Shown here: piece after piece, positions 6,544 to 14,121 of the stretch
How positions within the stretch are numbered: the first letter of the stretch is position 1
Layout: the number at the start of each line of letters is the position of its first letter
Origin: Bacteroidales bacterium
GTDB taxonomy: Bacteria > Bacteroidota > Bacteroidia > Bacteroidales > WCHB1-69
Reading direction: 5' to 3'
Assembly (NCBI GenBank): GCA_017540505.1
Contig: JAFYAW010000030.1
Location: 124,001 to 188,000, forward strand
DNA length: 64,000 nucleotides
Notes under the pieces: model-generated
Databases searched by the model: none
What the model saw: only the letters and a program-made list of their open reading frames with translations
Told to the model about the DNA's origin: nothing
Made by a program: the position numbers and the translations under genes

Positions 6544-7090
6544 ATTGCGTGATCATAAATTAAGAAACTATTCCCCGCACACCTACGGCGTGCGTAAAAT
6601 GTGATTGGGAACCATCCGTGCTACCAACCCCCGTAGGCCTCCGGCCTGCTTCCGTTCGCGCAAACCTGCCATCCTGGGGGTGTGCATGGCTTCTAAATCC
6701 CATTTTTTTCGCTTACCCACGAATCGCACCCCGGAGGGGTGCAGGGGTTGGTAGCACAGGTGTCGCATCCGCATAAGCGTCGCACCCCAGCGGGGGGCAG
6801 GGGTGGTAGCACCGATGACGCATTCACACAACAGCGCAGGCCGGAGGCCTGCGGGGAAAAACGCATCGTTGGCGCGTTTGTAGAATGCCGTACGGGAAAC
6901 GATACGCATTTCGCGGTGGAATTCCCGAAAAACTCCGAAATTTTTGCCCGCCGCACCATGCCTTGCCGGGAGTGCGATTTTTCCGTTTTTTTGCCCTTTT
7001 GCATCTTTTTGAGGGATATTTGCAATTTTCTTTCCCAAATATGTAGATTGTTATTATATTGATTTTCAATAAAATAATTTCAAAAGGGAC
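6544..7090. repeat. Intergenic region with GC-rich GNA-loop palindromes
   Basis: I see no gene in these ~550 bases. The region holds a family of short palindromes: GTAGGCC-TCC-GGCCTGC at 6633-6649, GCACCCC-GGA-GGGGTGC at 6726-6742, GCACCCC-AGC-GGGGGGC at 6782-6798 and GCAGGCC-GGA-GGCCTGC at 6836-6852. Two copies of CAGGGGT(T)GGTAGCAC follow the second and third. The last palindrome matches the tandem elements at 29987-30085. This looks like a dispersed REP-like repeat family rather than a terminator, since no T run follows. Open frames through this stretch are composition artefacts. Confidence 0.7.
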
Positions 7091-7121
7091 TTGATTTTGC
7101 CTTCGGGTTGCTGTATCTTTG
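7091..7121 (+). promoter_or_regulatory. Promoter of the ORF6N gene
   Basis: TTG at 7091-7093 and TATCTTTG at 7114-7121 are separated by 20 nt, a good match to the Bacteroidetes -33/-7 pattern. The start codon at 7164 lies about 35-40 nt after the expected transcription start. Confidence 0.7.
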
Positions 7122-7163
7122 CAAGGTATATACAAACTAAATGTTAAACCTAAATTCAATAAA

Positions 7164-7715
7164 ATGGAAAATCAGTTCTTACCCAAAGTAGAAGAGAAAA
7201 TCATCACCCTACGAAACCAGCAGGTCATCCTGGACTGTGATGTGGCCGAATTGTACGGTGTGGAAACCAAGCGAATTAACGAAGCTGTAAGCAACAATCC
7301 CGATAAATTCCCTGAAGGATATGTGCTAATGCTTGATAATCAAGAAAAAGCAGAGGTGGTCGAAAATTTCGACCACCTCCGGAATCTTCGTTTTTCACCA
7401 CAATTACCTAAGGCTTTCACCGAAAAAGGCCTTTACATGTTAGCGACCATATTGAAGAGTCCGCGTGCGGTGCAGACCACCATCGCCATTGTGGAGGCCT
7501 ACGCCAAGCTGAAGGAGCTGTCGCGGGTGATTGTGGAAATTCCCCAGCAGCAAGACGATAAGGAAGCGCAGAGGAAGCTGCTTCACCGCAGCGGCCAACT
7601 GGTGGAGGAGCTGATGTCGGACGTGCTGCCGAAGCAGAGCAGCGACACCACGCTTGAGCTGAACTTGGCCATGCTCAAATTCCGCCATACTGTCCATCGG
7701 GAGAAAGGGGAATAG
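7164..7715 (+). CDS. ORF6N domain protein
   Basis: 183 residues from the ATG at 7164 (MENQFLPKVEEK). The in-frame upstream ATG at 7119 lies inside the -7 box and is rejected. Residues ~10-95 follow the ORF6N pattern closely: ITLRNQQVILDCDVAELYGVETKRINEAV, then NNPDKFPEGY and FTEKGLYMLATILKS. ORF6N domains occur in phage antirepressor-like and regulatory proteins and probably bind DNA; in Bacteroidota they are common single genes in accessory regions. The C-terminal ~80 residues form a charged helical tail. It has its own promoter and is not part of the peptide operon. Role unknown; defence, phage remnant or regulator are all possible. Confidence 0.85.
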   Translation: MENQFLPKVEEKIITLRNQQVILDCDVAELYGVETKRINEAVSNNPDKFPEGYVLMLDNQEKAEVVENFDHLRNLRFSPQLPKAFTEKGLYMLATILKSPRAVQTTIAIVEAYAKLKELSRVIVEIPQQQDDKEAQRKLLHRSGQLVEELMSDVLPKQSSDTTLELNLAMLKFRHTVHREKGE

Positions 7716-7882
7716 GCCAAAGGGGTGAACTGGATATTGGGCTGCGGAAAAAAGCGCAACATATCTCCGATATTCGATTGTTTTTTGCGAAATAAAAATT
7801 CAAAATTAACAAATGGTTCTTAATTTTGAATCTGTGTTTTGTAACTTGTTTGTTATCAGTATTGAAAAATTTTTATTCGCTA

Positions 7883-7913
7883 TTGGTAAAGTAATTTTTA
7901 TGTTTTATCTTTG
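7883..7913 (+). promoter_or_regulatory. Promoter of the first DUF5618 gene
   Basis: TTG at 7883-7885, 20 nt spacer, TATCTTTG at 7906-7913. Confidence 0.7.
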
Positions 7914-7956
7914 CGGGCAGAATAGAAACAACAAACCATTATAAAAAACAGAACCT

Positions 7957-8358
7957 ATGGAGAAAGACGATCCTATTAAAGAGGCTCGCAGGTATGTGGC
8001 CAATGCGGAGGAGGTCATCAAGAAGGCCCAGTATGACCCCGAAATGAAAAGTTATACCGACAGCAAATACATCAAGACGGCGGGCAACATCCTGTGGAGT
8101 GGTTGTCTTGTGGCACTCGACGCAGTGTTGCATGTGCGCAATGGGAAAGGCCGTCCCTCCATTGAGAAGTACAAGGAGGCTGCAAAAAAAAGAGACGGAA
8201 AGTTGCTGCATTTTGTGAACCTTGGTTACGACACCATGCATTTGTTCATGGGTTATGACGGTTCAAAGGAGAAGAAGGTTTGTGATGCCGGATTTGAAAG
8301 GGCAAAAGCTATCATCGACCGCTGCGCCATGCTCTGCCCGGAACCAGTGTGCGCGTGA
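7957..8358 (+). CDS. DUF5618 family protein, copy 1
   Basis: 133 residues, MEKDDPIKEARRYVANAEEVIKKA..., matching the DUF5618 layout as I know it: an N-terminal EARRY(V/L)xNA helix, KYIKTAG, GCLVALDAVL, a KGRPSIEKYKE segment and a conserved MGYDG with a following cysteine. The fold is expected to be all-helical, in the manner of HEPN/four-helix bundles; that comparison is inference. Function is not established; such genes are often near toxin-antitoxin or other accessory genes. A near-identical paralogue follows at 8503, including its 5' untranslated sequence. Confidence 0.85.
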   Translation: MEKDDPIKEARRYVANAEEVIKKAQYDPEMKSYTDSKYIKTAGNILWSGCLVALDAVLHVRNGKGRPSIEKYKEAAKKRDGKLLHFVNLGYDTMHLFMGYDGSKEKKVCDAGFERAKAIIDRCAMLCPEPVCA

Positions 8359-8439
8359 TGGCGTTCCACCCGCTGCCGTTGCGAAAACTGATTAGTGAAT
8401 AGTAGTCAGTGAATAGTGATTAGTGAAGGAGCGTGGCGG

Positions 8440-8447
8440 TACCTTTG
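8440..8447 (+). promoter_or_regulatory. -7 box of the second DUF5618 gene
   Basis: TACCTTTG matches TAnnTTTG about 55 nt before the ATG at 8503, so the second copy probably has its own promoter although its untranslated leader was duplicated. Confidence 0.45.
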
Positions 8448-8502
8448 TTCTTGCCCGTGAGATTATAATAGAAACAACAAACCATAATAAAAAACAGAAC
8501 CT

Positions 8503-8904
8503 ATGGAGAAAGACGATCCTATTAAAGAGGCCCGCAGATATGTGGCCAACGCGGAGGAGGTTATCAAGAAGGCCCAGTATGATCCCGAAACACAGTCCTA
8601 TATGGACAGCAAGTATATTAAGATGGCTGGCGACACACTGTGGAAGGGATGTCTGCTCGCTCTTGACGCAGTGTTGCATGTGCGCAAGGGTAAGGGACGA
8701 CCGTCAATCGAAAAATACAAAGAGGCCGCCGCAAAACGTGACCGCAAACTGTTGCAGTTCATGAATAACGGATACGATGTCATGCACCTTTATATGGGCT
8801 ACGATGGCAGCAAACAAAGAAAAGTCTGTGATGCGGGTTTTGATGTCGCCAACGCCATCATCGACCGCTGCGCCATGCTACGCCCGGAACCGGTGTGCGC
8901 ATGA
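8503..8904 (+). CDS. DUF5618 family protein, copy 2 (tandem paralogue)
   Basis: Same length (133 residues) and same order of motifs as the gene at 7957. The N-terminal ~28 residues are identical; differences concentrate in residues 35-50 (SYMDSKYIKMAGDTLWKGCLLALDAVL) and in the C-terminal third. The ~45 nt upstream of the ATG, including AACAACAAACCAT and AAAAAACAGAACCT, are also shared with copy 1. The duplication therefore included the leader and is recent enough to keep noncoding identity, yet the proteins have diverged under coding constraint (many third-position changes). The 144-nt gap between the copies holds AGTGAATAGT-type short repeats. Confidence 0.85.
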   Translation: MEKDDPIKEARRYVANAEEVIKKAQYDPETQSYMDSKYIKMAGDTLWKGCLLALDAVLHVRKGKGRPSIEKYKEAAAKRDRKLLQFMNNGYDVMHLYMGYDGSKQRKVCDAGFDVANAIIDRCAMLRPEPVCA

Positions 8905-8942
8905 TGGGCTTTCCACCCGTTGCCTCCGCGACAAAGATCATC

Positions 8943-10355
8943 CTACTCATACCGAAGCTTGTTCATGAAATAGACCGGCATTTTGCTTTTCGCACTCCCT
9001 TGCCGGAAACGGTATCCAGACAAAAGGAAATAGGGACCATACCACTGGCTTAGCACGATGCTGTACGACATCGGCCCTTTGGGGGTGTTGTCGGGGAACA
9101 ACTCCGAAGTACGGATGGGGTCCGCCAGATTGAACCGGTAATCCGTTAGCATGGTGGTCAGGCTCTGGTTCAGCGTGTAATAATATATAATGTATGACGG
9201 CAGGAACGAGACGCGCAGATGGGTGGTCAGGTTGGTGACCATCAGGTTGTCGAAGGGAACGGAATAGCTCCATATCCGCGATGCGGAGGTGTCGAAGACA
9301 TGTACTTCCGCGTCTATGAAACGATATCCCATGAAGACGGGTTCGGTGGTGGGCACGCCATACGAGTAGGTGGTAGTGTATCGGTATTCGGGGTAGAAGG
9401 ATTCCGTCACGAAGGCGCAAATTGAATCGTTTGGATAGATGCGGCCCGCCAGGAACAGCACGTCGGAATTGTTGCGGCTGGTAGTCAGCGACTGCTTAAA
9501 AGGATATTCCTGCGGAGTGCCGAATTGGTGCGCGTCGTAGCGTAGGGAATAGATGCCTGTGGCGGTGTTGCCGGAGGTCTTGCGCTGCTGGTAGGTGCCG
9601 GCAATCAGGTAAGAGCCGTCGCCCATGCGGGCGATGCGGGCGTTCTGGTAACGGGTCTCTCCCGTGTCGGGGAAATCCACCACGCGGAGGGGCATTCCGG
9701 CCATGTCCGTCTCACACAGCCACAACACATTGTTCTTGCTGTTAGACGATGTGTTCACGCAGACCATCACGCGGTTGTCGTCACTCTCCGAGACGAAATC
9801 GTCAATGGTGAAGTCGGGGGCGTTCGGGAGCAGGAGGGCGTGTGCCGCTGTTTCCCCTTTAGGCAGGAAGAATATATTCGACTGGCTGCTGTTCACAGGG
9901 GCGGTGAACAGCATGTTGCCGTTCCGCACGGTGAAATGGGAGATGTCGGAGGATGGCAGGTTCCGGACGGGATGCTGGTCCATCGTGTGGGTGGTCAGAT
10001 CGTAGGTAACTAACAGGCCTTCGGGCTCTTTTTTCTTCTTGACGGTCTTCTGGCAGAGAATGTAGAGACGGTCGCGTGAGAAAGCGGAAGCCGTTACCCA
10101 CAAGCGGCCTGCCAATGGGAAACGGCTTTCGTTTTGTTTCACCATATTCACATCATAATGCAGGATATGGCAATAGGAAGAGTCGTTGACAACGGAAGGG
10201 TGGAGCACACATACGCCTAACGTGTCGCACAGGACCCGTTGCAGTTCGGTGGAATAGCGTTCTGCGGGGAATTCCAGACGCACCGGCTTCCCCGGCTGGG
10301 CGATGGCGGTTCCCCACAGGATGCACGCCAGCAATAAGAGTCGGATGTGTTTCAA
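8943..10355 (-). CDS. Secreted protein of unknown function
   Basis: 470 residues beginning MKHIRLLLLACILWGTAIAQ, a classical signal peptide ending AIAQ, typical of Bacteroidota exported proteins. The mature part is beta-rich with repeated strand patterns such as GRLWVTASAFSRDRLYIL, NGNMLFTAPV and GSYLIAGTYQQ, suggesting a propeller-like or WD-like fold (inference). There is no lipobox, no T9SS sorting domain and no catalytic motif I recognise. It follows the CoA-transferase A gene with 6 nt between stop and start, so the two are probably co-transcribed, although a functional link is not obvious. It is convergent with the DUF5618 pair. Confidence 0.75.
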   Translation of the reverse strand: MKHIRLLLLACILWGTAIAQPGKPVRLEFPAERYSTELQRVLCDTLGVCVLHPSVVNDSSYCHILHYDVNMVKQNESRFPLAGRLWVTASAFSRDRLYILCQKTVKKKKEPEGLLVTYDLTTHTMDQHPVRNLPSSDISHFTVRNGNMLFTAPVNSSQSNIFFLPKGETAAHALLLPNAPDFTIDDFVSESDDNRVMVCVNTSSNSKNNVLWLCETDMAGMPLRVVDFPDTGETRYQNARIARMGDGSYLIAGTYQQRKTSGNTATGIYSLRYDAHQFGTPQEYPFKQSLTTSRNNSDVLFLAGRIYPNDSICAFVTESFYPEYRYTTTYSYGVPTTEPVFMGYRFIDAEVHVFDTSASRIWSYSVPFDNLMVTNLTTHLRVSFLPSYIIYYYTLNQSLTTMLTDYRFNLADPIRTSELFPDNTPKGPMSYSIVLSQWYGPYFLLSGYRFRQGSAKSKMPVYFMNKLRYE

Positions 10356-10361
10356 GACAGC

Positions 10362-11006
10362 TTATTGGACGATGTAGTCAACGTAAATGCCCGGCGTGTG
10401 GACCTGTTCCATCGGGATGGTGCCCACTTCGACCAGTTCTTTGGTCTCCACGATCACGAGGTCGGCAGCGGTGGCCATCATGGGGTTGAAGTTCTGCGTG
10501 GTGCCCTTGTAGATGCAGTTGCCCACGGTGTCGCAGATGCTGGCTCCAATGAGGGCCACATCAGCGTGGAGGGGCATCTCCAACAGGTACTCCTTGCCGT
10601 CGATTTCAATTTTGCGCTTGCCTTGCTCCACCACTGTGCCGAGGCCGGTGCGGGTGAGCACGCCGCCCAGACCTGCACCGCCGCAGCGGATGCGCTCGGC
10701 CAAGGTGCCCTGCGGAGCGAACTCTATTTCAAGCTCCTTGTCGTTGAACTGCTGGATGGTATCCGCATTGGTCCCGATATGGGAGGCAATGAGTTTCTTG
10801 ACCTGATGGTTGGAAATCAGCATGCCGATGGCCTTATTGGGATAGGCCGTGTCGTTGCCGATAAGGGTGAGGTTCTTCACACCCTTCTTGGCAATGGCTT
10901 CAACTAATTTCACGGCAGTGCCGGCGCCCAAAAAGCCGCCGAACATAATGGTCATGCCATCCTTTACATGGGATACAGCTTCTTCAATGGAAATTACTTT
11001 ACTCAT
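10362..11006 (-). CDS. atoD: CoA-transferase subunit A (AtoD/ScoA type)
   Basis: 214 residues, the usual length of the alpha subunit of heterodimeric 3-oxoacid or butyrate-acetoacetate CoA-transferases, which move CoA between short-chain acyl groups. The glycine-rich segment MTIMFGGFLGAGTAVKLVEAI, the IGNDTAYP stretch, HIGTN and FAPQGTLAERIRCGGAG(L)GG are family hallmarks, and PLHADVALIGA follows at the expected place. The catalytic glutamate lies on subunit B, and no B gene is next to it: the neighbours are a secreted unknown downstream and a helicase upstream. A -7 box (TATCTTTG, minus) is at 11052-11059. The gene could be paired with a distant B subunit. Confidence 0.88.
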   Translation of the reverse strand: MSKVISIEEAVSHVKDGMTIMFGGFLGAGTAVKLVEAIAKKGVKNLTLIGNDTAYPNKAIGMLISNHQVKKLIASHIGTNADTIQQFNDKELEIEFAPQGTLAERIRCGGAGLGGVLTRTGLGTVVEQGKRKIEIDGKEYLLEMPLHADVALIGASICDTVGNCIYKGTTQNFNPMMATAADLVIVETKELVEVGTIPMEQVHTPGIYVDYIVQ

Positions 11007-11051
11007 CTTGTTATGTTTTTAATACGATATGATTCTTTTTTTATTGGGTTG

Positions 11052-11059
11052 CAAAGATA
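11052..11059 (-). promoter_or_regulatory. -7 box upstream of the CoA-transferase gene
   Basis: TATCTTTG on the minus strand, 46 nt before the start codon at 11006. Confidence 0.55.
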
Positions 11060-11079
11060 CAAAAAATACTTGAGCGTTG

Positions 11080-12501
11080 TCATTGAGAAAACACTTCATC
11101 GTTGAAATTAATCAGATAGACGTTCTCCGTGCCGCGGGTGACGGCGGTGTAGAGCCATCGCAGGAATTCGCGGTCCAGGCGCTCGTCAGTCAGATAGCCC
11201 TGATCCACCAGCACATGCTTCCACTGCCCGCCTTGTGTCTTGTGGCAGGTGAGGGCGTACGAGAATTTGACCTGTACGGCGTTCAGATATGGGTCGTTTT
11301 TAATGCGTTTCGCACGCTCGCGCCGGTCGGTGATATCCTCATAATCCTCTGAAACAGCCAAATAGAGTTTCCGATAATCTTCTATCGAGAGGGAGGGACC
11401 CTCGTATTCCAGACTTTCGAGGATAATTTTGATGTCGATGGCAGGATAATTCGGATAGTCGCACAGGCGCACGGTCACATCCGCGAAGCTGAAACCGTAC
11501 AGCTCCTGATGATGGTGGATGGCCATCACCTCCATGATGTCGCCGTTGGCCAGGAAGCCCACCTCGGAGCCCTCCTCAATCCAATAGTAGTTGTTCTTCA
11601 CCGCCATCAGATAGTCGCCGGTGGCGATACGGTTCTCCCGGTAAAGCACTCGACTACGGATCTCGTTGTTGAAAAGATACGCCCGTTTGTTGGAGCGTGT
11701 CACCGTCACAATCTCATCACAGTCGCAGTTGTCGTACAGATTGTTATACAACTCCTCCAACGCCCCGCCCGGCACGCGGGTGAAGTCAGGGAAAGGACGA
11801 CTGCTGAAGAGCGGGAAGGAGATGTCGTAGCGGCTGATCTTGTCGCGCAGGAGGGTGGCGTTATACAGGATGCCCGAATCCTCGGCCTGTCGCACCACGT
11901 CGGTCAGGGCGCTGCCCCGCAGGGTGAGATGGAATGCCGACTGCAGGAATTCCTCGTGCAGGGCGGGGCTTTCGTCAGCCTGCACGGGCGGCAGCTGCGC
12001 GTCATCGCCGATGAAGAGCATCCGGTTGTGTTCTCCCGAATAGACGTGGTCCATCAGGTCCTCTAACAGACTGCCAAGTCCGGGAATCTCACCCATGTTC
12101 GCATCCGCGGAGATCATGGAGGCCTCATCTACAATGAAGAGCGTATGGCTGTAGATGTTCTCCTTGCGCACAAAACGGCGCAGTCCCTGTCGGGTGCTCA
12201 CGCGGTAGATCCACTTGTGGATGGTATAGGCCTTTTTGCCGGCATATTGCGAGAGGACCTTGGCGGCCCGGCCTGTAGGTGCCAGCAGTACGGTGCGCAC
12301 ACGCACATCCTCCAAGGCGTTCACCAGCGCGCTCACCAGGGTGGTCTTGCCCGTGCCCGCATACCCGCGCAGGAGGAATAGGAAGTGGTCGCCCTTCTCG
12401 TAGATGAAATCGGCTAGCCGCCCGATCGCCACCTCCTGGGATGGCGTCGGCTCATAACCGAAATGCCCCTTCAAACACCGATAAAACTCCTGCCTTGTCA
12501 C
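11080..12501 (-). CDS. RecD-like superfamily 1 DNA helicase
   Basis: 473 residues. Walker A is GYAGTGKTT near residue 47, Walker B is FIVDEASM, followed by FIGDDAQLPPV (motif III), and the C-terminal UvrD/RecD motif YALTCHKTQGGQW precedes LYTAVTRGTENVYLI. This is the short ExoV/RecD2-like type common in Bacteroidota, without the long N-terminal domain of true RecD2. It would unwind DNA 5'-3' in repair or recombination; no recB/recC is nearby. BirA lies upstream on the same strand, 69 nt away, so it may be co-transcribed with it. Confidence 0.9.
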   Translation of the reverse strand: MTRQEFYRCLKGHFGYEPTPSQEVAIGRLADFIYEKGDHFLFLLRGYAGTGKTTLVSALVNALEDVRVRTVLLAPTGRAAKVLSQYAGKKAYTIHKWIYRVSTRQGLRRFVRKENIYSHTLFIVDEASMISADANMGEIPGLGSLLEDLMDHVYSGEHNRMLFIGDDAQLPPVQADESPALHEEFLQSAFHLTLRGSALTDVVRQAEDSGILYNATLLRDKISRYDISFPLFSSRPFPDFTRVPGGALEELYNNLYDNCDCDEIVTVTRSNKRAYLFNNEIRSRVLYRENRIATGDYLMAVKNNYYWIEEGSEVGFLANGDIMEVMAIHHHQELYGFSFADVTVRLCDYPNYPAIDIKIILESLEYEGPSLSIEDYRKLYLAVSEDYEDITDRRERAKRIKNDPYLNAVQVKFSYALTCHKTQGGQWKHVLVDQGYLTDERLDREFLRWLYTAVTRGTENVYLINFNDEVFSQ

Positions 12502-12570
12502 TATGAAATATTGTTATCTGATTATGAACATTCACAATTTATTGCTTTATACACCTTCCTCTTTCTTACC

Positions 12571-13323
12571 TTACGCCCCCAAAAACCTCACTTCCTTGAA
12601 CCCGCACGTGTGTTGTCGGCCATCGTGGTCGCGCAACTGGAGCCTGCCATAGGGGTCCACGTCTTCAATCATGGCTGTAATCTCTTTTTCTCCAATACGA
12701 TATAATGAAAAAACGCCTCTTTGATACATGTGCTCCATATATTGGTCGTGCAACCTTGTGGCATTTGTCTCGGAAAGTTCCTCCCAATGGTCTGCAAGTG
12801 TCTGATGGAGCAATTCCATGACGGCAGGCACTTCGAAGAGACTGCCGGTCTCCAAATACAACGAAGTGGGGTGGGGGATGTCGTCAGGAAAATGTTCCTG
12901 ATTGACATTGAGGCCGATGCCGGCGACGGTGCCGTTCAGACGGTTGCCCACCACAGTATGTTCAATGAGGATGCCGGCAATTTTCTTCCCGTTTACATAG
13001 ATGTCGTTGGGCCATTTTATCTGGACCTCCGGAAGATATTGCATCAGGGTCTTTCGGGTGCAGAGGGCAAAATACTCGTTGAAGAGAAATTGTCGGGTGG
13101 CGGGCAGCGTAGTGCGGAAGAAGAGGCTTGCTAACAGGTTTTTCCCGCGTTCACTGAACCAGGTGTTGGTCCCCATGCCGCGCCCCGCTGACTGATAGTC
13201 GGTGCAAAGCGCGAAAAGATGTGCCAACTCGCTGCCGGCAGCGCGCTCCGATTGCACCATATCAGATAGTAACTTATTGGTAGATGAGGCGTTAGCAATA
13301 AATTGGATATGTCCGTTTTTCAT
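12571..13323 (-). CDS. birA: Biotin-[acetyl-CoA-carboxylase] ligase
   Basis: 250 residues from the ATG at 13323. It activates biotin with ATP and transfers it to carrier-protein lysines. The catalytic domain shows SSTNKLL, QSAGRGMGTNTWFSERGKNLLAS (the GRGR-type biotin-binding loop, here GRGM), KWPNDIYVNGKKIAGILIE and GIGLNVNQ. There is no N-terminal DNA-binding domain, so this is a class I enzyme without repressor function. A -7 box (TATTTTTG, minus, 13328-13335) is only 4 nt from the ATG, implying a leaderless mRNA. The promoter is back to back with that of the DUF4197 gene. Confidence 0.92.
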   Translation of the reverse strand: MKNGHIQFIANASSTNKLLSDMVQSERAAGSELAHLFALCTDYQSAGRGMGTNTWFSERGKNLLASLFFRTTLPATRQFLFNEYFALCTRKTLMQYLPEVQIKWPNDIYVNGKKIAGILIEHTVVGNRLNGTVAGIGLNVNQEHFPDDIPHPTSLYLETGSLFEVPAVMELLHQTLADHWEELSETNATRLHDQYMEHMYQRGVFSLYRIGEKEITAMIEDVDPYGRLQLRDHDGRQHTCGFKEVRFLGA

Positions 13324-13327
13324 ACCG

Positions 13328-13345
13328 CAAAAATAACTATCTTTG
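13328..13345. promoter_or_regulatory. Back-to-back -7 boxes of birA and the DUF4197 gene
   Basis: TATTTTTG on the minus strand (13328-13335) and TATCTTTG on the plus strand (13338-13345) are 2 bp apart. Polymerases could not occupy both at once. birA would be leaderless and the plus-strand gene would have a leader of about 12 nt. Confidence 0.55.
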
Positions 13346-13362
13346 CGCACTAATTTTAGGAA

Positions 13363-14055
13363 ATGATGAAAAAAATCAAAATTCTGTTGGCCACCCTGAT
13401 TGTGGCATGGACGATGACCTCCTGTGTGGACAATTCCGGACAATATGTCGGGCAGCTTTACACGACCGCCCAGAAGCACGCTGCCGTCAATGAGTGCCTG
13501 GTTCAAAGCAAGGATTCCGCATTGAACCATCTTTTTACCGATAACGGTTTTTACAGTTATAATAATGGGGCCTACCGCATCGATTATAGCACGGTGGCTG
13601 CCGCTTTGATGGACACCCTAAGCCAGCACGGCTTGGGCTTTCTCAGCGATTCGTTGATTTTAGCAACCAACCACTTGGCCTCCAACTGTCGCACCGCCAT
13701 GTCGGATGCGCTCACCACAGCCATTAAAGAAATGGAATATTGGGATTACGACGGGTTGATTGGCGGAGAGGATGGTTCCATCACGCAATATTTCAAGAAA
13801 TTCAAGAACGACGATCTGAAAGCCGCCCTGCAAAGTCCTGTATCTATCCGTATGAATGTCTTTAATGTCAATAACATATGGAACGAGATGGTGGCCCAGT
13901 ACTATTCTATATGCGGCACTCCCATAGGGGTGGACGTCCAGGGATACATCATCAATAAGATGCTGGACGGCGTTTATTCGGAAATGATGGAGGAAGAGCA
14001 TCTTATCCGCACCGACACGACTCATCAGAACGAAAACACCATTCTTTTCCGATAG
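13363..14055 (+). CDS. DUF4197-like lipoprotein
   Basis: 230 residues (or 229 from the second ATG). The N-terminus MMKKIKILLATLIVAWTMTSC is a lipoprotein-type signal with Cys near position 21, so the protein is probably anchored in a membrane facing the periplasm. The mature part is helical; DALTTAIKEMEYWDYDGLIGGEDGSITQYFKKFKNDDL matches the DUF4197 pattern of an alternating helix followed by G-G-T-Yf, in pieces. Function of the family is unknown. It stands between birA (divergent) and phosphofructokinase, 66 nt downstream of its stop. Confidence 0.75.
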   Translation: MMKKIKILLATLIVAWTMTSCVDNSGQYVGQLYTTAQKHAAVNECLVQSKDSALNHLFTDNGFYSYNNGAYRIDYSTVAAALMDTLSQHGLGFLSDSLILATNHLASNCRTAMSDALTTAIKEMEYWDYDGLIGGEDGSITQYFKKFKNDDLKAALQSPVSIRMNVFNVNNIWNEMVAQYYSICGTPIGVDVQGYIINKMLDGVYSEMMEEEHLIRTDTTHQNENTILFR

Positions 14056-14121
14056 ACGCATTTTCCCCATTACAAACATTATGAACTTCAAAAATTGATC
14101 ATTAATTTAAAAATATAGAAT

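Noticed and set aside
6583..7159. Several overlapping 100-150-residue frames in the palindrome-rich gap.
   Set aside because: They run through palindromes and repeats, have Arg/Pro/Cys-rich nonsense composition, and overlap the ORF6N promoter.
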